DNA from: Alphaproteobacteria bacterium
GTDB lineage: Bacteria; Pseudomonadota; Alphaproteobacteria; Micavibrionales; Micavibrionaceae
DNA length: 64,000 nt
Direction: 5' to 3'
NCBI GenBank assembly: GCA_002690045.1
Contig: NZDE01000010.1
Coordinates: forward strand, 186,001 to 250,000
Numbering within the stretch: position 1 is the stretch's first letter; each line of letters starts with the position of its first letter. Below, piece after piece: positions 8,765 to 16,386 of the stretch. Position numbers and translations under genes: made by a program. Below the pieces are notes generated by a model. That model was given only the letters and a program-made list of their open reading frames with translations, was not told the DNA's origin and ran no database searches.

Positions 8765-9433
8765 TTAATCTTCTTCGCTAGAAGATTCGCCTTCGAGCTG
8801 AGGGTTCGGTGCGCCGTCAAAATATCCTGTGCCATATAGGTTGCGGATTGAGCGGCGGCCATTATAGTCTTCGTCGCGGCCTGATGTGCCAGTAAGATCT
8901 TTTTGGCGGTAGACCTGCTTAATCATTGTTGATTTTACGCCGCAGCCAAATTCATAATTTTCATGCATGTCTTCTGTGTTCGCGCCGCTACTGTCGTAAC
9001 CTGGCATGTCAGGGCATCCCTCTGGGGCGAATGCTTCTTGCTTTGTGTAATCAATAAATAATTTTGGAGGCTGATTTTTAACAGGCAGCAGGCCAATATG
9101 AACATTTTTCATGCTGTAATTTTCGCGCAGGGCTTTGGTTATCTCTGCTGCTTTGCCCATAGCGTCTGATGCGCTAAACCCGCCGGATGGTTGTGGGTCA
9201 TAGCTGACCGTCATGTTAAGCGTATCCACGCCATAACGTTTATAATTATCGACAATGCTAGCAAGCGCTGCAGGTGATACGTCGGAAAGCGCAATGCTTT
9301 GTTCGTATGCACTTTCAACAACTTCTATATTGCGCTTCGTCATGCTAGTTGGGGTAAAGTAATTATCGCCGCCACAGGCACTAAGCGCGATGCAGGATAA
9401 GGAAAGCAGAAGAATATTACGTTTGATGGTCAT
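8765..9433 (-). CDS. cpaD: Tad pilus lipoprotein CpaD
   Basis: A 222-residue outer-membrane-associated lipoprotein. Its signal peptide ends in a lipobox (LSAC, Cys at about residue 20). The body contains the CpaD-family pattern of a short repeated beta region around SYDPQPSGG and a conserved Asn-Tyr-rich middle. The C-terminus is acidic (ESSSEED). CpaD supports secretin CpaC assembly in the outer membrane. The gene lies 17 bp after cpaC with GGAGA as the ribosome binding site. Confidence 0.88.
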   Translation of the reverse strand: MTIKRNILLLSLSCIALSACGGDNYFTPTSMTKRNIEVVESAYEQSIALSDVSPAALASIVDNYKRYGVDTLNMTVSYDPQPSGGFSASDAMGKAAEITKALRENYSMKNVHIGLLPVKNQPPKLFIDYTKQEAFAPEGCPDMPGYDSSGANTEDMHENYEFGCGVKSTMIKQVYRQKDLTGTSGRDEDYNGRRSIRNLYGTGYFDGAPNPQLEGESSSEED

Positions 9434-9450
9434 TTTGAATATCTCCGAAA

Positions 9451-10944
9451 TTAGTCAATTATATAGCCAAATGTATCGCCTTTTTCATTCATTTCTGGGG
9501 CTTTTGTCCCGTAAATGCGGCGTATGTTTTTGGCAAAGGTCATGGCCAGTTGGTGTGTTTCTGGCGCTTTATCCTTTCTCAGGATGTGTCTATTTTCAGC
9601 ATAAGGCTGTACCAACATCGGTGTGACAATCACAAGAAGTTCTGTTTCTTCGCGTGTGAAGCTGTGTGATGATACGAGGTCACCTAAAACAGGCGTGTCT
9701 TTAATACCAGGTACGCCAGCAAGGTTTTTGACGGCTTCTGATTTCATTAGGCCTGCAATCATAAGGCTCGAGCCCGAACCCATTTCGATTGTTGTTGATG
9801 CACGGCGTACATCAAGACCGGGTACGCTGACTTCAGAAATTGTAATCCCTTGGTTAAAGTCTAGCGATGAAACTTCTGTGTTTAACTGAAGACTGATACG
9901 GTCATCTGTAACAACAGTAGGCACAAAGTTCAGAGAAACACCGAAAGCGCGGTATTCAATTGTAATGTTACCGTTACGGTCACGACCCGTTGGGACAGGA
10001 AATTCACCGCCCGCGAGGAAGCCTGCCTGTTCGCCAGAAATCGCGGTTAGATTTGGTTCGGCCAGTGTGTTGGACAAGCCTTGGCGCTCTAGTGCGCTTA
10101 AAGCAAATTCAATAAGGCCCAGTCCAGCTATGCCTGGGTCAACAGCTAATGCTGCCCGCGTGAATGGGTCTTCACTTAAGCCCGTCGCGCTATTGATAAG
10201 GTTTTGGATATAACCATTATCATCAAAGCTGTTTGGCGGCAATACGTTAAAGCTTTGCTGCCCTGTTGGATTGAAGCCGTTAATGCTTGTTTCTAGGCCT
10301 AATTCTTTTAGGATTGTGCGGTTGATTTCAACAATTTTAACGTTCAGCATAACTTGCTGTTCGCCAGTGACGCTAAGTAAATTGACAATTATTTCGTCTG
10401 GTGTGCCATCTTGGTCACGCATATCTGTTGCATGTGAATTAACAAGGTCTTCTATTTGCTGTGCAATGTTCGGGTTAGGGACGCGTCCAGTGATAATAAA
10501 GCGTGTACCTATTGCGCGCACTTTTACATCTGTTTCATCAGGGAAGAAGCTGTAAATAGTTTGTTCTATTTTGTTGGTATCGAAATGTACATGTATGTTG
10601 ATGCGCTTGATAACATTGCCTTCACTATCAAGGGCAATGACGTTTGTGTCGCCAACATTGCGCCCAAGTACGTATAGTGCATTGGCTTGGATGGCTTCTA
10701 CATTAGCGATGGATGCATTACCAACATGAATATCTGCAACTGCGCCATCTAACTTGATGACCTCACCTTTACCTAATGCAATTTCTACAGTCGGGTCTTT
10801 TGGCGTTTCTGTTTTTTCTTCTAATAATGTGCTTTTTGCCGCCCAGCTATGGTGGGCGGGAATGGCACAAAGCGCTATAGCTGCAATTGCTAGTGCAGCT
10901 GTGGCATGTCTTCTTAAGCTTGATCTGTTTTTCGTTTCACTCAT
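9451..10944 (-). CDS. cpaC: Outer-membrane secretin CpaC/RcpA
   Basis: A 497-residue secretin forming the outer-membrane pore of the Tad pilus. It has a signal peptide in the first roughly 35 residues, a BON/N0-like domain (GKGEVIKLDGAVADIHVGN), a second BON-like stretch, and the C-terminal secretin domain with VPTGRDRNGN and the VPGIKDTPVLGDLV signature. Like other CpaC proteins it has a reduced N-domain set. Start ATG 10944 has GGAG upstream. It is followed by its lipoprotein partner cpaD. Confidence 0.93.
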   Translation of the reverse strand: MSETKNRSSLRRHATAALAIAAIALCAIPAHHSWAAKSTLLEEKTETPKDPTVEIALGKGEVIKLDGAVADIHVGNASIANVEAIQANALYVLGRNVGDTNVIALDSEGNVIKRINIHVHFDTNKIEQTIYSFFPDETDVKVRAIGTRFIITGRVPNPNIAQQIEDLVNSHATDMRDQDGTPDEIIVNLLSVTGEQQVMLNVKIVEINRTILKELGLETSINGFNPTGQQSFNVLPPNSFDDNGYIQNLINSATGLSEDPFTRAALAVDPGIAGLGLIEFALSALERQGLSNTLAEPNLTAISGEQAGFLAGGEFPVPTGRDRNGNITIEYRAFGVSLNFVPTVVTDDRISLQLNTEVSSLDFNQGITISEVSVPGLDVRRASTTIEMGSGSSLMIAGLMKSEAVKNLAGVPGIKDTPVLGDLVSSHSFTREETELLVIVTPMLVQPYAENRHILRKDKAPETHQLAMTFAKNIRRIYGTKAPEMNEKGDTFGYIID

Positions 10945-10998
10945 AACGAAACTCCATCATTTATCCAGTATACGTTTTTGTTAAACGTAATAAGGTTG

Positions 10999-11865
10999 TT
11001 ATTCATAGACAGCACGGTCAACAACGCCGCTATTACTATAGACGCGGACTGTGTCACTTTGCTTACGTTTTGTTTTTTGTAATTCTGTTACTTTATTGAG
11101 GGTTTGGCCGATATTTACATCTGTTGTTGTTTCAGAAGATGTATCAAGAATAACGTCATCTCCCGCTGCGCGCAGGGCAAGATGTAGTTCACCTAATGTA
11201 CCAGCCAAGGCTAAGATTTGTTGTTGTTTCGCATCAACTTCTAAGGTAACTGTGCGTCCGACTTTACCTTTATCTTCCGCCGCAGGCTCCGCCAGTTGGT
11301 CAATCGCTAATACGCGTATGTTTTGCAGGATTATTTCTGACGCTAATGATTGAACGGTATTTTTCACGTCTTGATTGGCGTCGCGGTCAATTTTAACTTT
11401 ATACGTCATAATAACATCAACAAAATCACCTGGCACAAGGAAGCCACCGACCATAGATTCAGCAGAAACATCAATAGCCATGGCGCGTTTGTTTTTATCA
11501 AGCTTTGCGGTTAATATGTTTTTGCTTTCCGTGGATGTTACCGCGGATTCTAAAAATGGTTCTTCTGCATCAAAGCCACGTTTTGTGCGTTTGCCGATTA
11601 ATTTGTCTGGTGAAATGCTGTCTGAATCTTTGACAATGGCGCCGGGGAATAGGGCGTCACTTGGCCATTCCTGCCATTTCAGGTCTGTCTTCTCAACTTT
11701 TTTCCCTTCAGGTACCGCCTTGGCCGTTACCAGAATTTGAGTTAGCTCAACAGAAGACGATACCGCGGGTTTCGGATCGCTTTTCAGCGCCGATTGGGCG
11801 ATAAGACCCACAATAATTGCGGTCAACAGGCTTCCTGCCAGTACTATAAGCACATTTCTATTCAT
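10999..11865 (-). CDS. cpaB: Flp pilus assembly protein CpaB/RcpC
   Basis: A 288-residue periplasmic, inner-membrane-anchored Tad protein. An N-terminal helix (about residues 3-23) is followed by an SAF/beta-clip-type domain with VPEGKKVEKTDL and the motif AMAIDVSAESMVGGFLVPGDFVDV, typical of CpaB. The frame is open 45 bp further upstream, but ATG 11865 has GGAG at the right distance and gives a clean signal anchor. It lies between the prepilin peptidase and the secretin, as usual. Confidence 0.92.
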   Translation of the reverse strand: MNRNVLIVLAGSLLTAIIVGLIAQSALKSDPKPAVSSSVELTQILVTAKAVPEGKKVEKTDLKWQEWPSDALFPGAIVKDSDSISPDKLIGKRTKRGFDAEEPFLESAVTSTESKNILTAKLDKNKRAMAIDVSAESMVGGFLVPGDFVDVIMTYKVKIDRDANQDVKNTVQSLASEIILQNIRVLAIDQLAEPAAEDKGKVGRTVTLEVDAKQQQILALAGTLGELHLALRAAGDDVILDTSSETTTDVNIGQTLNKVTELQKTKRKQSDTVRVYSNSGVVDRAVYE

Positions 11866-11959
11866 ATGGATTTGCTCCGCTAGAATGCGTATGAAAAAAA
11901 TAAAAGACAAGCCACGCGAGAAACACGTACTAATATTAGTCTACACTATTTTCTGTGGA

Positions 11960-12514
11960 TTATCTAGCAAATATAGATAAATAAGTTTGAACATCGAAAT
12001 ACCCGCCATAAAGGTAGGCGCATACTACGCCGACAAGTATTGCAATGCCATAAGGAACTTTCGTTTTGTCGCCTTGTTGGGCAAAAAATATCCAACTTCC
12101 TTCACGTGGCGCTTTAAATGGTTTGTATTTAATAAGCAGTAATGTTGCCACGGCTAAAACTGCGCCAGTGGTCATCATATAGAATAAAAACACGGGAATT
12201 TGCTTTACGCCAATAAAGAAGGCAAAGGCGGTCATCATCTTTGAATCGCCGGCCCCCATAAGGCGGAATAGGAACATCGCAACAGACATGGCAAATAATA
12301 TAAAGCCAGCAATCAGGGCGGATGTAATGGTTGGTAATATATGTGGTGATGTATCCATAAAAAATAGGCCAATTTGTGCAAAGACAAAAAGACCTATAAC
12401 GATCAGGTTATATTCATTTGGAATTTTTAGCTGTTTAAAGTCAGATACCGCACAGAGTATGCCGATAAGTATAGACGCTATTATAGGGAATAAAGTGAAT
12501 ATAAATATCAGCAT
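11960..12514 (-). CDS. cpaA: Prepilin peptidase CpaA/TadV
   Basis: A 184-residue polytopic membrane aspartic protease that should cleave the Flp leader after Gly17. Catalytic Asp motifs are in ISDFKQLKIPN-like form near residue 27 (SDFKQLKIPNEYN) and in the MGAGDSKMM stretch (GxGD) near residue 90. About six transmembrane helices are visible. It lacks the N-methylating domain of long PilD enzymes, as expected for the TadV type. The ribosome binding site is weak. It sits between ugd and cpaB. Confidence 0.92.
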   Translation of the reverse strand: MLIFIFTLFPIIASILIGILCAVSDFKQLKIPNEYNLIVIGLFVFAQIGLFFMDTSPHILPTITSALIAGFILFAMSVAMFLFRLMGAGDSKMMTAFAFFIGVKQIPVFLFYMMTTGAVLAVATLLLIKYKPFKAPREGSWIFFAQQGDKTKVPYGIAILVGVVCAYLYGGYFDVQTYLSIFAR

Positions 12515-12537
12515 ATTTGTTCTATACCCGTGTTGAA

Positions 12538-13887
12538 TTAACCTGCTTTTTTAAGCTGCGCGCTGCAGTCTTCCAATTTAATTTCTGGGCGGCCGATTGA
12601 AATGTAATTGAAACCGCGCGCTTTAATTTCAGCTTCAGTATAGATGTTTCTGAAGTCGAGCAGAAGTGGCTGATTCATTTTTTCTTTCAAGTCGTTTAGA
12701 CCAAGGGCGCGGAATTCATTCCATTCTGTGAGAATAACAAGCGCATCTGCACCTTCGGCAACATCATAAGCGTTGGTTTTCCAATCAACATTTTTAAGAT
12801 GTTTTTCCGCTTGTTCGCGCGCTTCTGGGTCATATGCCTTAATGTTTGCGCCAGCTTCTTGTAGTAAAGGCACAACAACCAATGATGGCGCATCGCGTAC
12901 GTCGTCTGTATTTGGTTTAAAGGCAATGCCTAGAATACCGATGGTTTTGCCTTTAACATCACCGCCAAATGCGTTGATAACGCGTTGTGCCATGTCTGCT
13001 TGGCGGTTTGAATTAGCTTCAATCACTTGTTCAACAATTGTTTGCGGTGTGCCGTGCTTCTGGCCGATTTGTGCAAGCGCTAATGTATCTTTCGGGAAAC
13101 ATGAGCCACCATAACCTGGGCCAGCGTGTAAGAACTTGCCGCCGATGCGGCCATCTAGGCCCATGGCTTTTGCAACTTGCTGTACGTTTGCGCCAGTTTG
13201 CTCACATAGGTTCGCAATTTCATTGATGAATGTAATTTTGGTCGCCAAGAATGCATTTGATGCATATTTGATTAATTCAGACGTTTCTGGCGCGACCATC
13301 ACGATTGGTGTTTCGTTGATGTATAGCGGACGGTAAATGCGGCGCATAACCTCTTGTGCGCGCTCTGAATCTGTACCGATAACAACGCGGTCAGGACGCA
13401 TGAAATCTTCGATTGCAGCGCCTTCGCGTAAGAATTCAGGGTTTGATGCAACATCAAAATCCGCATTTGGATTAACTTCGCGAATGATGCGCTCAACTTC
13501 ACGCGCCGTGCCCACAGGGACAGTCGATTTAGTAACAATAACTGTGTAGTCCTCAAGTAATGGCGCAATTTCACGGGCTGCTTGATAGACGTAAGATAAA
13601 TCAGCGTGCCCATCTTCGCGGCGTGACGGTGTGCCTACGGCAATGAAAATGGCCTGTGCGCCTTTTATACCTTCGGCGAGGTCGGTTGTGAATTTTAGGC
13701 GGCCAGCTGCTGTTTGGCGCTCAACTAAAACATCAAGGCCTGGTTCGAATATTGGAATTTCACCGTTGAGAAGTGTGTTGATTTTGTTTTCGTCTTTGTC
13801 GATACCTGTTACGTTAATGCCAAATTCGGCAAAACATGTGCCTGAAACAAGGCCGACATAACCTGTACCAATCATTGCTATGCGCAT
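12538..13887 (-). CDS. ugd: UDP-glucose 6-dehydrogenase
   Basis: A 449-residue NAD-dependent enzyme oxidising UDP-glucose to UDP-glucuronate for polysaccharide synthesis. It has the N-terminal Rossmann motif GTGYVGLVSG at residues 7-16, STVPVGT at 121-127, and the catalytic Cys263 in GYGGSCFPKD. The C-terminal substrate domain contains GIAFKPNTDDVRDAPS. AAGGAT precedes the start. It is the promoter-proximal gene of the minus-strand run that continues into cpaA, 23 bp apart, so it may be co-transcribed with the pilus genes. Confidence 0.95.
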   Translation of the reverse strand: MRIAMIGTGYVGLVSGTCFAEFGINVTGIDKDENKINTLLNGEIPIFEPGLDVLVERQTAAGRLKFTTDLAEGIKGAQAIFIAVGTPSRREDGHADLSYVYQAAREIAPLLEDYTVIVTKSTVPVGTAREVERIIREVNPNADFDVASNPEFLREGAAIEDFMRPDRVVIGTDSERAQEVMRRIYRPLYINETPIVMVAPETSELIKYASNAFLATKITFINEIANLCEQTGANVQQVAKAMGLDGRIGGKFLHAGPGYGGSCFPKDTLALAQIGQKHGTPQTIVEQVIEANSNRQADMAQRVINAFGGDVKGKTIGILGIAFKPNTDDVRDAPSLVVVPLLQEAGANIKAYDPEAREQAEKHLKNVDWKTNAYDVAEGADALVILTEWNEFRALGLNDLKEKMNQPLLLDFRNIYTEAEIKARGFNYISIGRPEIKLEDCSAQLKKAG

Positions 13888-14107
13888 AATTCTTTATCCT
13901 TATATTCTCTATTACCCAATTAAACGTATATTCTGCATAGAGGTATAGCTTTTTCTGTCCCAAAATAAAGTTTTTTTTTTGATTTTGGGCGGAATTTTTT
14001 GAATTTCTGGCGATAGGGGTTTGCAGGTAAGGGCAGAATAGTTTATTATTCGTAAGCTTAATTATTATTTATATCATCTATTTTTTAACGATCGAGGTTT
14101 GAAAGCT

Positions 14108-14914
14108 ATGGCTGACAAAAAAGGCAAGAAGAAAGACAAAAAGGTTGAAGACAAGAAGGAAAAAGGTACAGAAGTAAAAGCATCTGGTTTACCACTTTTC
14201 TACAAGCAGCCTGTTCCAATTGATTCGAAGGCGCATGCAAAGCTTTCTTTAAAGAAATTTGATTTGGGTTTCACGGCAGACGTAAATGCTGTCCCTGTGA
14301 ACATGATAGAAATGCCACAGATTTGTCATTTCTACCCAATCGCGTTTAGCCCAGATGAAAATGCAACGCCTGTTGCTATTCTTGGTTTGCGTGATGGTGA
14401 AAACTTGTTCGTTAATGGTAAGGGTGAATGGCTATCTAAAACATATGTTCCGGCTTATATCCGTCGTTATCCGTTCATTTTCTCTGAAATGCCAGAAAGT
14501 GATAAGTTTAGCCTTTGTATTGATAAGTCAGATAGCGTAACTGCTGATAGCGGCGACCAGCGTTTATTTGATGATAAAGGCGAGCCAACAGCGCTTACAA
14601 ATAACGCACTTGAATTCTGTAAGTCTTACCACGCTGCAGCGATACAAACACAAGCATTCAGTAAAGCATTGGCTGATGCGGGTGTATTGGTTGAGCGTTC
14701 TGTACAGATCAACACAGGCAACAACAAGAAAATCAGCTTCTCTGGTTTCCGCATTATTGATGAGAAGAAACTGGCTGAACTTGATGACAAGACGTTCCTT
14801 GACTGGCGTCAAAAAGGCTGGTTGCCATTCATTTATGCGCATCTTTTCTCAGGTGCACAATGGCAGCGCCTAACAAGCTTACTTGGCGAGCGCTCAACAG
14901 CGAAAGCCGCTTAA
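14108..14914 (+). CDS. SapC family protein
   Basis: A 268-residue protein of the SapC family (named from Campylobacter S-layer work; role unclear). It starts with a very Lys-rich tail (about residues 1-25). The domain contains FYKQPVPIDSKAHAKLSLK, a conserved HFYPIAFS, and RRYPFIFSE, then LFDDKGEPT, matching SapC hallmarks. No signal peptide. I choose ATG 14108 with GAGG upstream; a TTG at 14099 is possible. It is a single-gene unit with its own terminator, divergent from ugd. Confidence 0.85.
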   Translation: MADKKGKKKDKKVEDKKEKGTEVKASGLPLFYKQPVPIDSKAHAKLSLKKFDLGFTADVNAVPVNMIEMPQICHFYPIAFSPDENATPVAILGLRDGENLFVNGKGEWLSKTYVPAYIRRYPFIFSEMPESDKFSLCIDKSDSVTADSGDQRLFDDKGEPTALTNNALEFCKSYHAAAIQTQAFSKALADAGVLVERSVQINTGNNKKISFSGFRIIDEKKLAELDDKTFLDWRQKGWLPFIYAHLFSGAQWQRLTSLLGERSTAKAA

Positions 14915-14944
14915 TTCCTCAGTTTAGGGATATTAGGGATACTG

Positions 14945-14975
14945 AACGCGTCACGAATTTGTGGCGCGTTTTTTT
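14945..14975 (+). terminator. Terminator after the SapC gene
   Basis: Stem AACGCGTCAC / GTGGCGCGTT (one wobble pair) with a 6-nt loop, then T7. It lies 30 bp after the stop codon. Confidence 0.85.
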
Positions 14976-15098
14976 ATGGCTGCCCATTTAACAGGCTATG
15001 TGGATAAAATTTTTATTTTATATAATCATTTTCTTGCGCTTTTAATTTCAGCATGTTAGTTGTGTGTCATTCAGCATATAAAAAAGAGGTGAAGACCC

Positions 15099-15659
15099 AT
15101 GGCAAAAGTAGGAGCGCAGCGCGCTGCAGAGCTGACTGGTAAATCAAAATCCACAATTCAACGCGCGATGAATAATGGCAAGATTTCTTTTGAAAAAGAT
15201 TCTTCTGGCCGTCGTGTTATTGATGTTTCTGAGTTGGAACGTGTTTACGGTTTAAAAAAATCGAGCATGGTCGCAGAAGCTCCAGTTGAAGTATCTACTG
15301 ATAATGCAATTCAGCATGAGCTTGAAAAAGCAAAAAACATGTTGGAAACAGAGCGTATGCGCATGCGTATCAAAATGCTTGAAGATCAAGTGCATTCGTT
15401 GCAAAAGCAACTGGATGATATGGGATCACAGCGTGATAAGTGGCAACAACAATCACAGCAATTGTTGATAACGAGCGAATATACGCAAAAGCAAGCTGAA
15501 GAATTTAAAGCGGAAATCGTCGCACGTAAAGAACGTGATGAAGCCCGCCGCAAAGCGGCGCAAGCATTGAAAATGAAAAAGCTTGCAGAACAAAACAACG
15601 TTCAAGAAAATGAGAATCTGAGCGTTTGGCAGAAAATCAAAGATAAAGTTTCTGCATAA
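15099..15659 (+). CDS. Helix-turn-helix plus coiled-coil protein of unknown role
   Basis: A 186-residue soluble protein. Residues 1-50 resemble a MerR/excisionase-like winged HTH of the kind seen in plasmid-type DNA-binding proteins (AAELTGKSKSTIQRAMNNGK, then a wing and VSELERVYG). Residues about 70-165 form a long, highly charged coiled coil rich in Gln, Lys and Glu. This layout recalls KfrA-type and other plasmid partition accessory proteins, but I cannot name the family. AAGAGGTGAAG precedes the ATG. It is monocistronic with a strong terminator; no plasmid genes are nearby. Confidence 0.7.
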   Translation: MAKVGAQRAAELTGKSKSTIQRAMNNGKISFEKDSSGRRVIDVSELERVYGLKKSSMVAEAPVEVSTDNAIQHELEKAKNMLETERMRMRIKMLEDQVHSLQKQLDDMGSQRDKWQQQSQQLLITSEYTQKQAEEFKAEIVARKERDEARRKAAQALKMKKLAEQNNVQENENLSVWQKIKDKVSA

Positions 15660-15679
15660 ATTATCTGTAATAAGGAAGG

Positions 15680-15706
15680 AAGGCTGTCAATACAGCCTTT
15701 TTTTTT
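15680..15706 (+). terminator. Terminator after the HTH-coiled-coil gene
   Basis: Stem AAGGCTGT / ACAGCCTT with a 4-nt loop, then a run of nine T residues. Confidence 0.9.
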
Positions 15707-15764
15707 GTGTAAAACATAGCTATCATAGAAGCTGTTTTAGTAAATTAGTCTCGGTGTTCCATCA

Positions 15765-16367
15765 GTGTTACGCTTCATATGCATTATCGTTGTTCTTTTT
15801 TCTTGTGCTATCAACTCAGCGCAGGCGCAGATTTTACCTGATTATTTGAAGAAAATGAGTAAAGAAGAACGCGCCGAATATGAGATAGATGTTTTGCGTG
15901 GTTATGAGTATACAGAGCGCGATTTTCAGCAGATGATTTTATATTTTCGCGGCTGCATGCGTGATGGTACGGCGCGTCAGTATAATTGTGAATGCTTAGC
16001 TGCGGAATATATCAAAAAGAAGGTCGTGTATGACGATATTTTAACGGATTATCATATCTTCCAAGAAATAAGCGGTAAATGCGTAGATGAAGTGTCCGTT
16101 GCGGGTAATTTATATACAGATTGTACGATGATGGGCCAAATTGATAAGCGTTGGTCAGATGATTTTTGTGAATGTTATGCGAATTATTATGCGGGGCGTT
16201 TTAAACAAAATGATGGAAAGATGAGCCGCCAGGGCCGTATGAAAACACGTGTTGTAGCAATGCAAGAATGTGGTTATGGCCGTAATCGTAGAGATTCAGA
16301 AGAGCAGCGGCGTAAGGCTGCGGCAGCCATTGCTGGTAAAGCGCGCGAGAAAATGGGGTTAGAATAA
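15765..16367 (+). CDS. Exported Cys-containing protein of unknown function
   Basis: A 200-residue protein not recognised. A signal peptide covers about residues 1-22 (cleavage after AQA). The mature part has Cys residues in patterns such as RGCMRDG, YNCECLA, DFCECYA and ECGYG, suggesting disulfides in the periplasm. The C-terminus is a basic, Ala-rich helix. The start is GTG at 15765, chosen because it gives a complete signal peptide; no strong ribosome binding site is visible. It converges on the hybrid sensor protein. Confidence 0.65.
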   Translation: MLRFICIIVVLFSCAINSAQAQILPDYLKKMSKEERAEYEIDVLRGYEYTERDFQQMILYFRGCMRDGTARQYNCECLAAEYIKKKVVYDDILTDYHIFQEISGKCVDEVSVAGNLYTDCTMMGQIDKRWSDDFCECYANYYAGRFKQNDGKMSRQGRMKTRVVAMQECGYGRNRRDSEEQRRKAAAAIAGKAREKMGLE

Positions 16368-16386
16368 AAAGTTTATTGCAATGCGA

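Noticed and set aside
13959-13989. CCCAAAAT / ATTTTGGG hairpin with a T10 loop upstream of the SapC gene as a terminator
   Set aside because: The T run is in the loop and no gene ends before it; both neighbouring genes diverge from this region.
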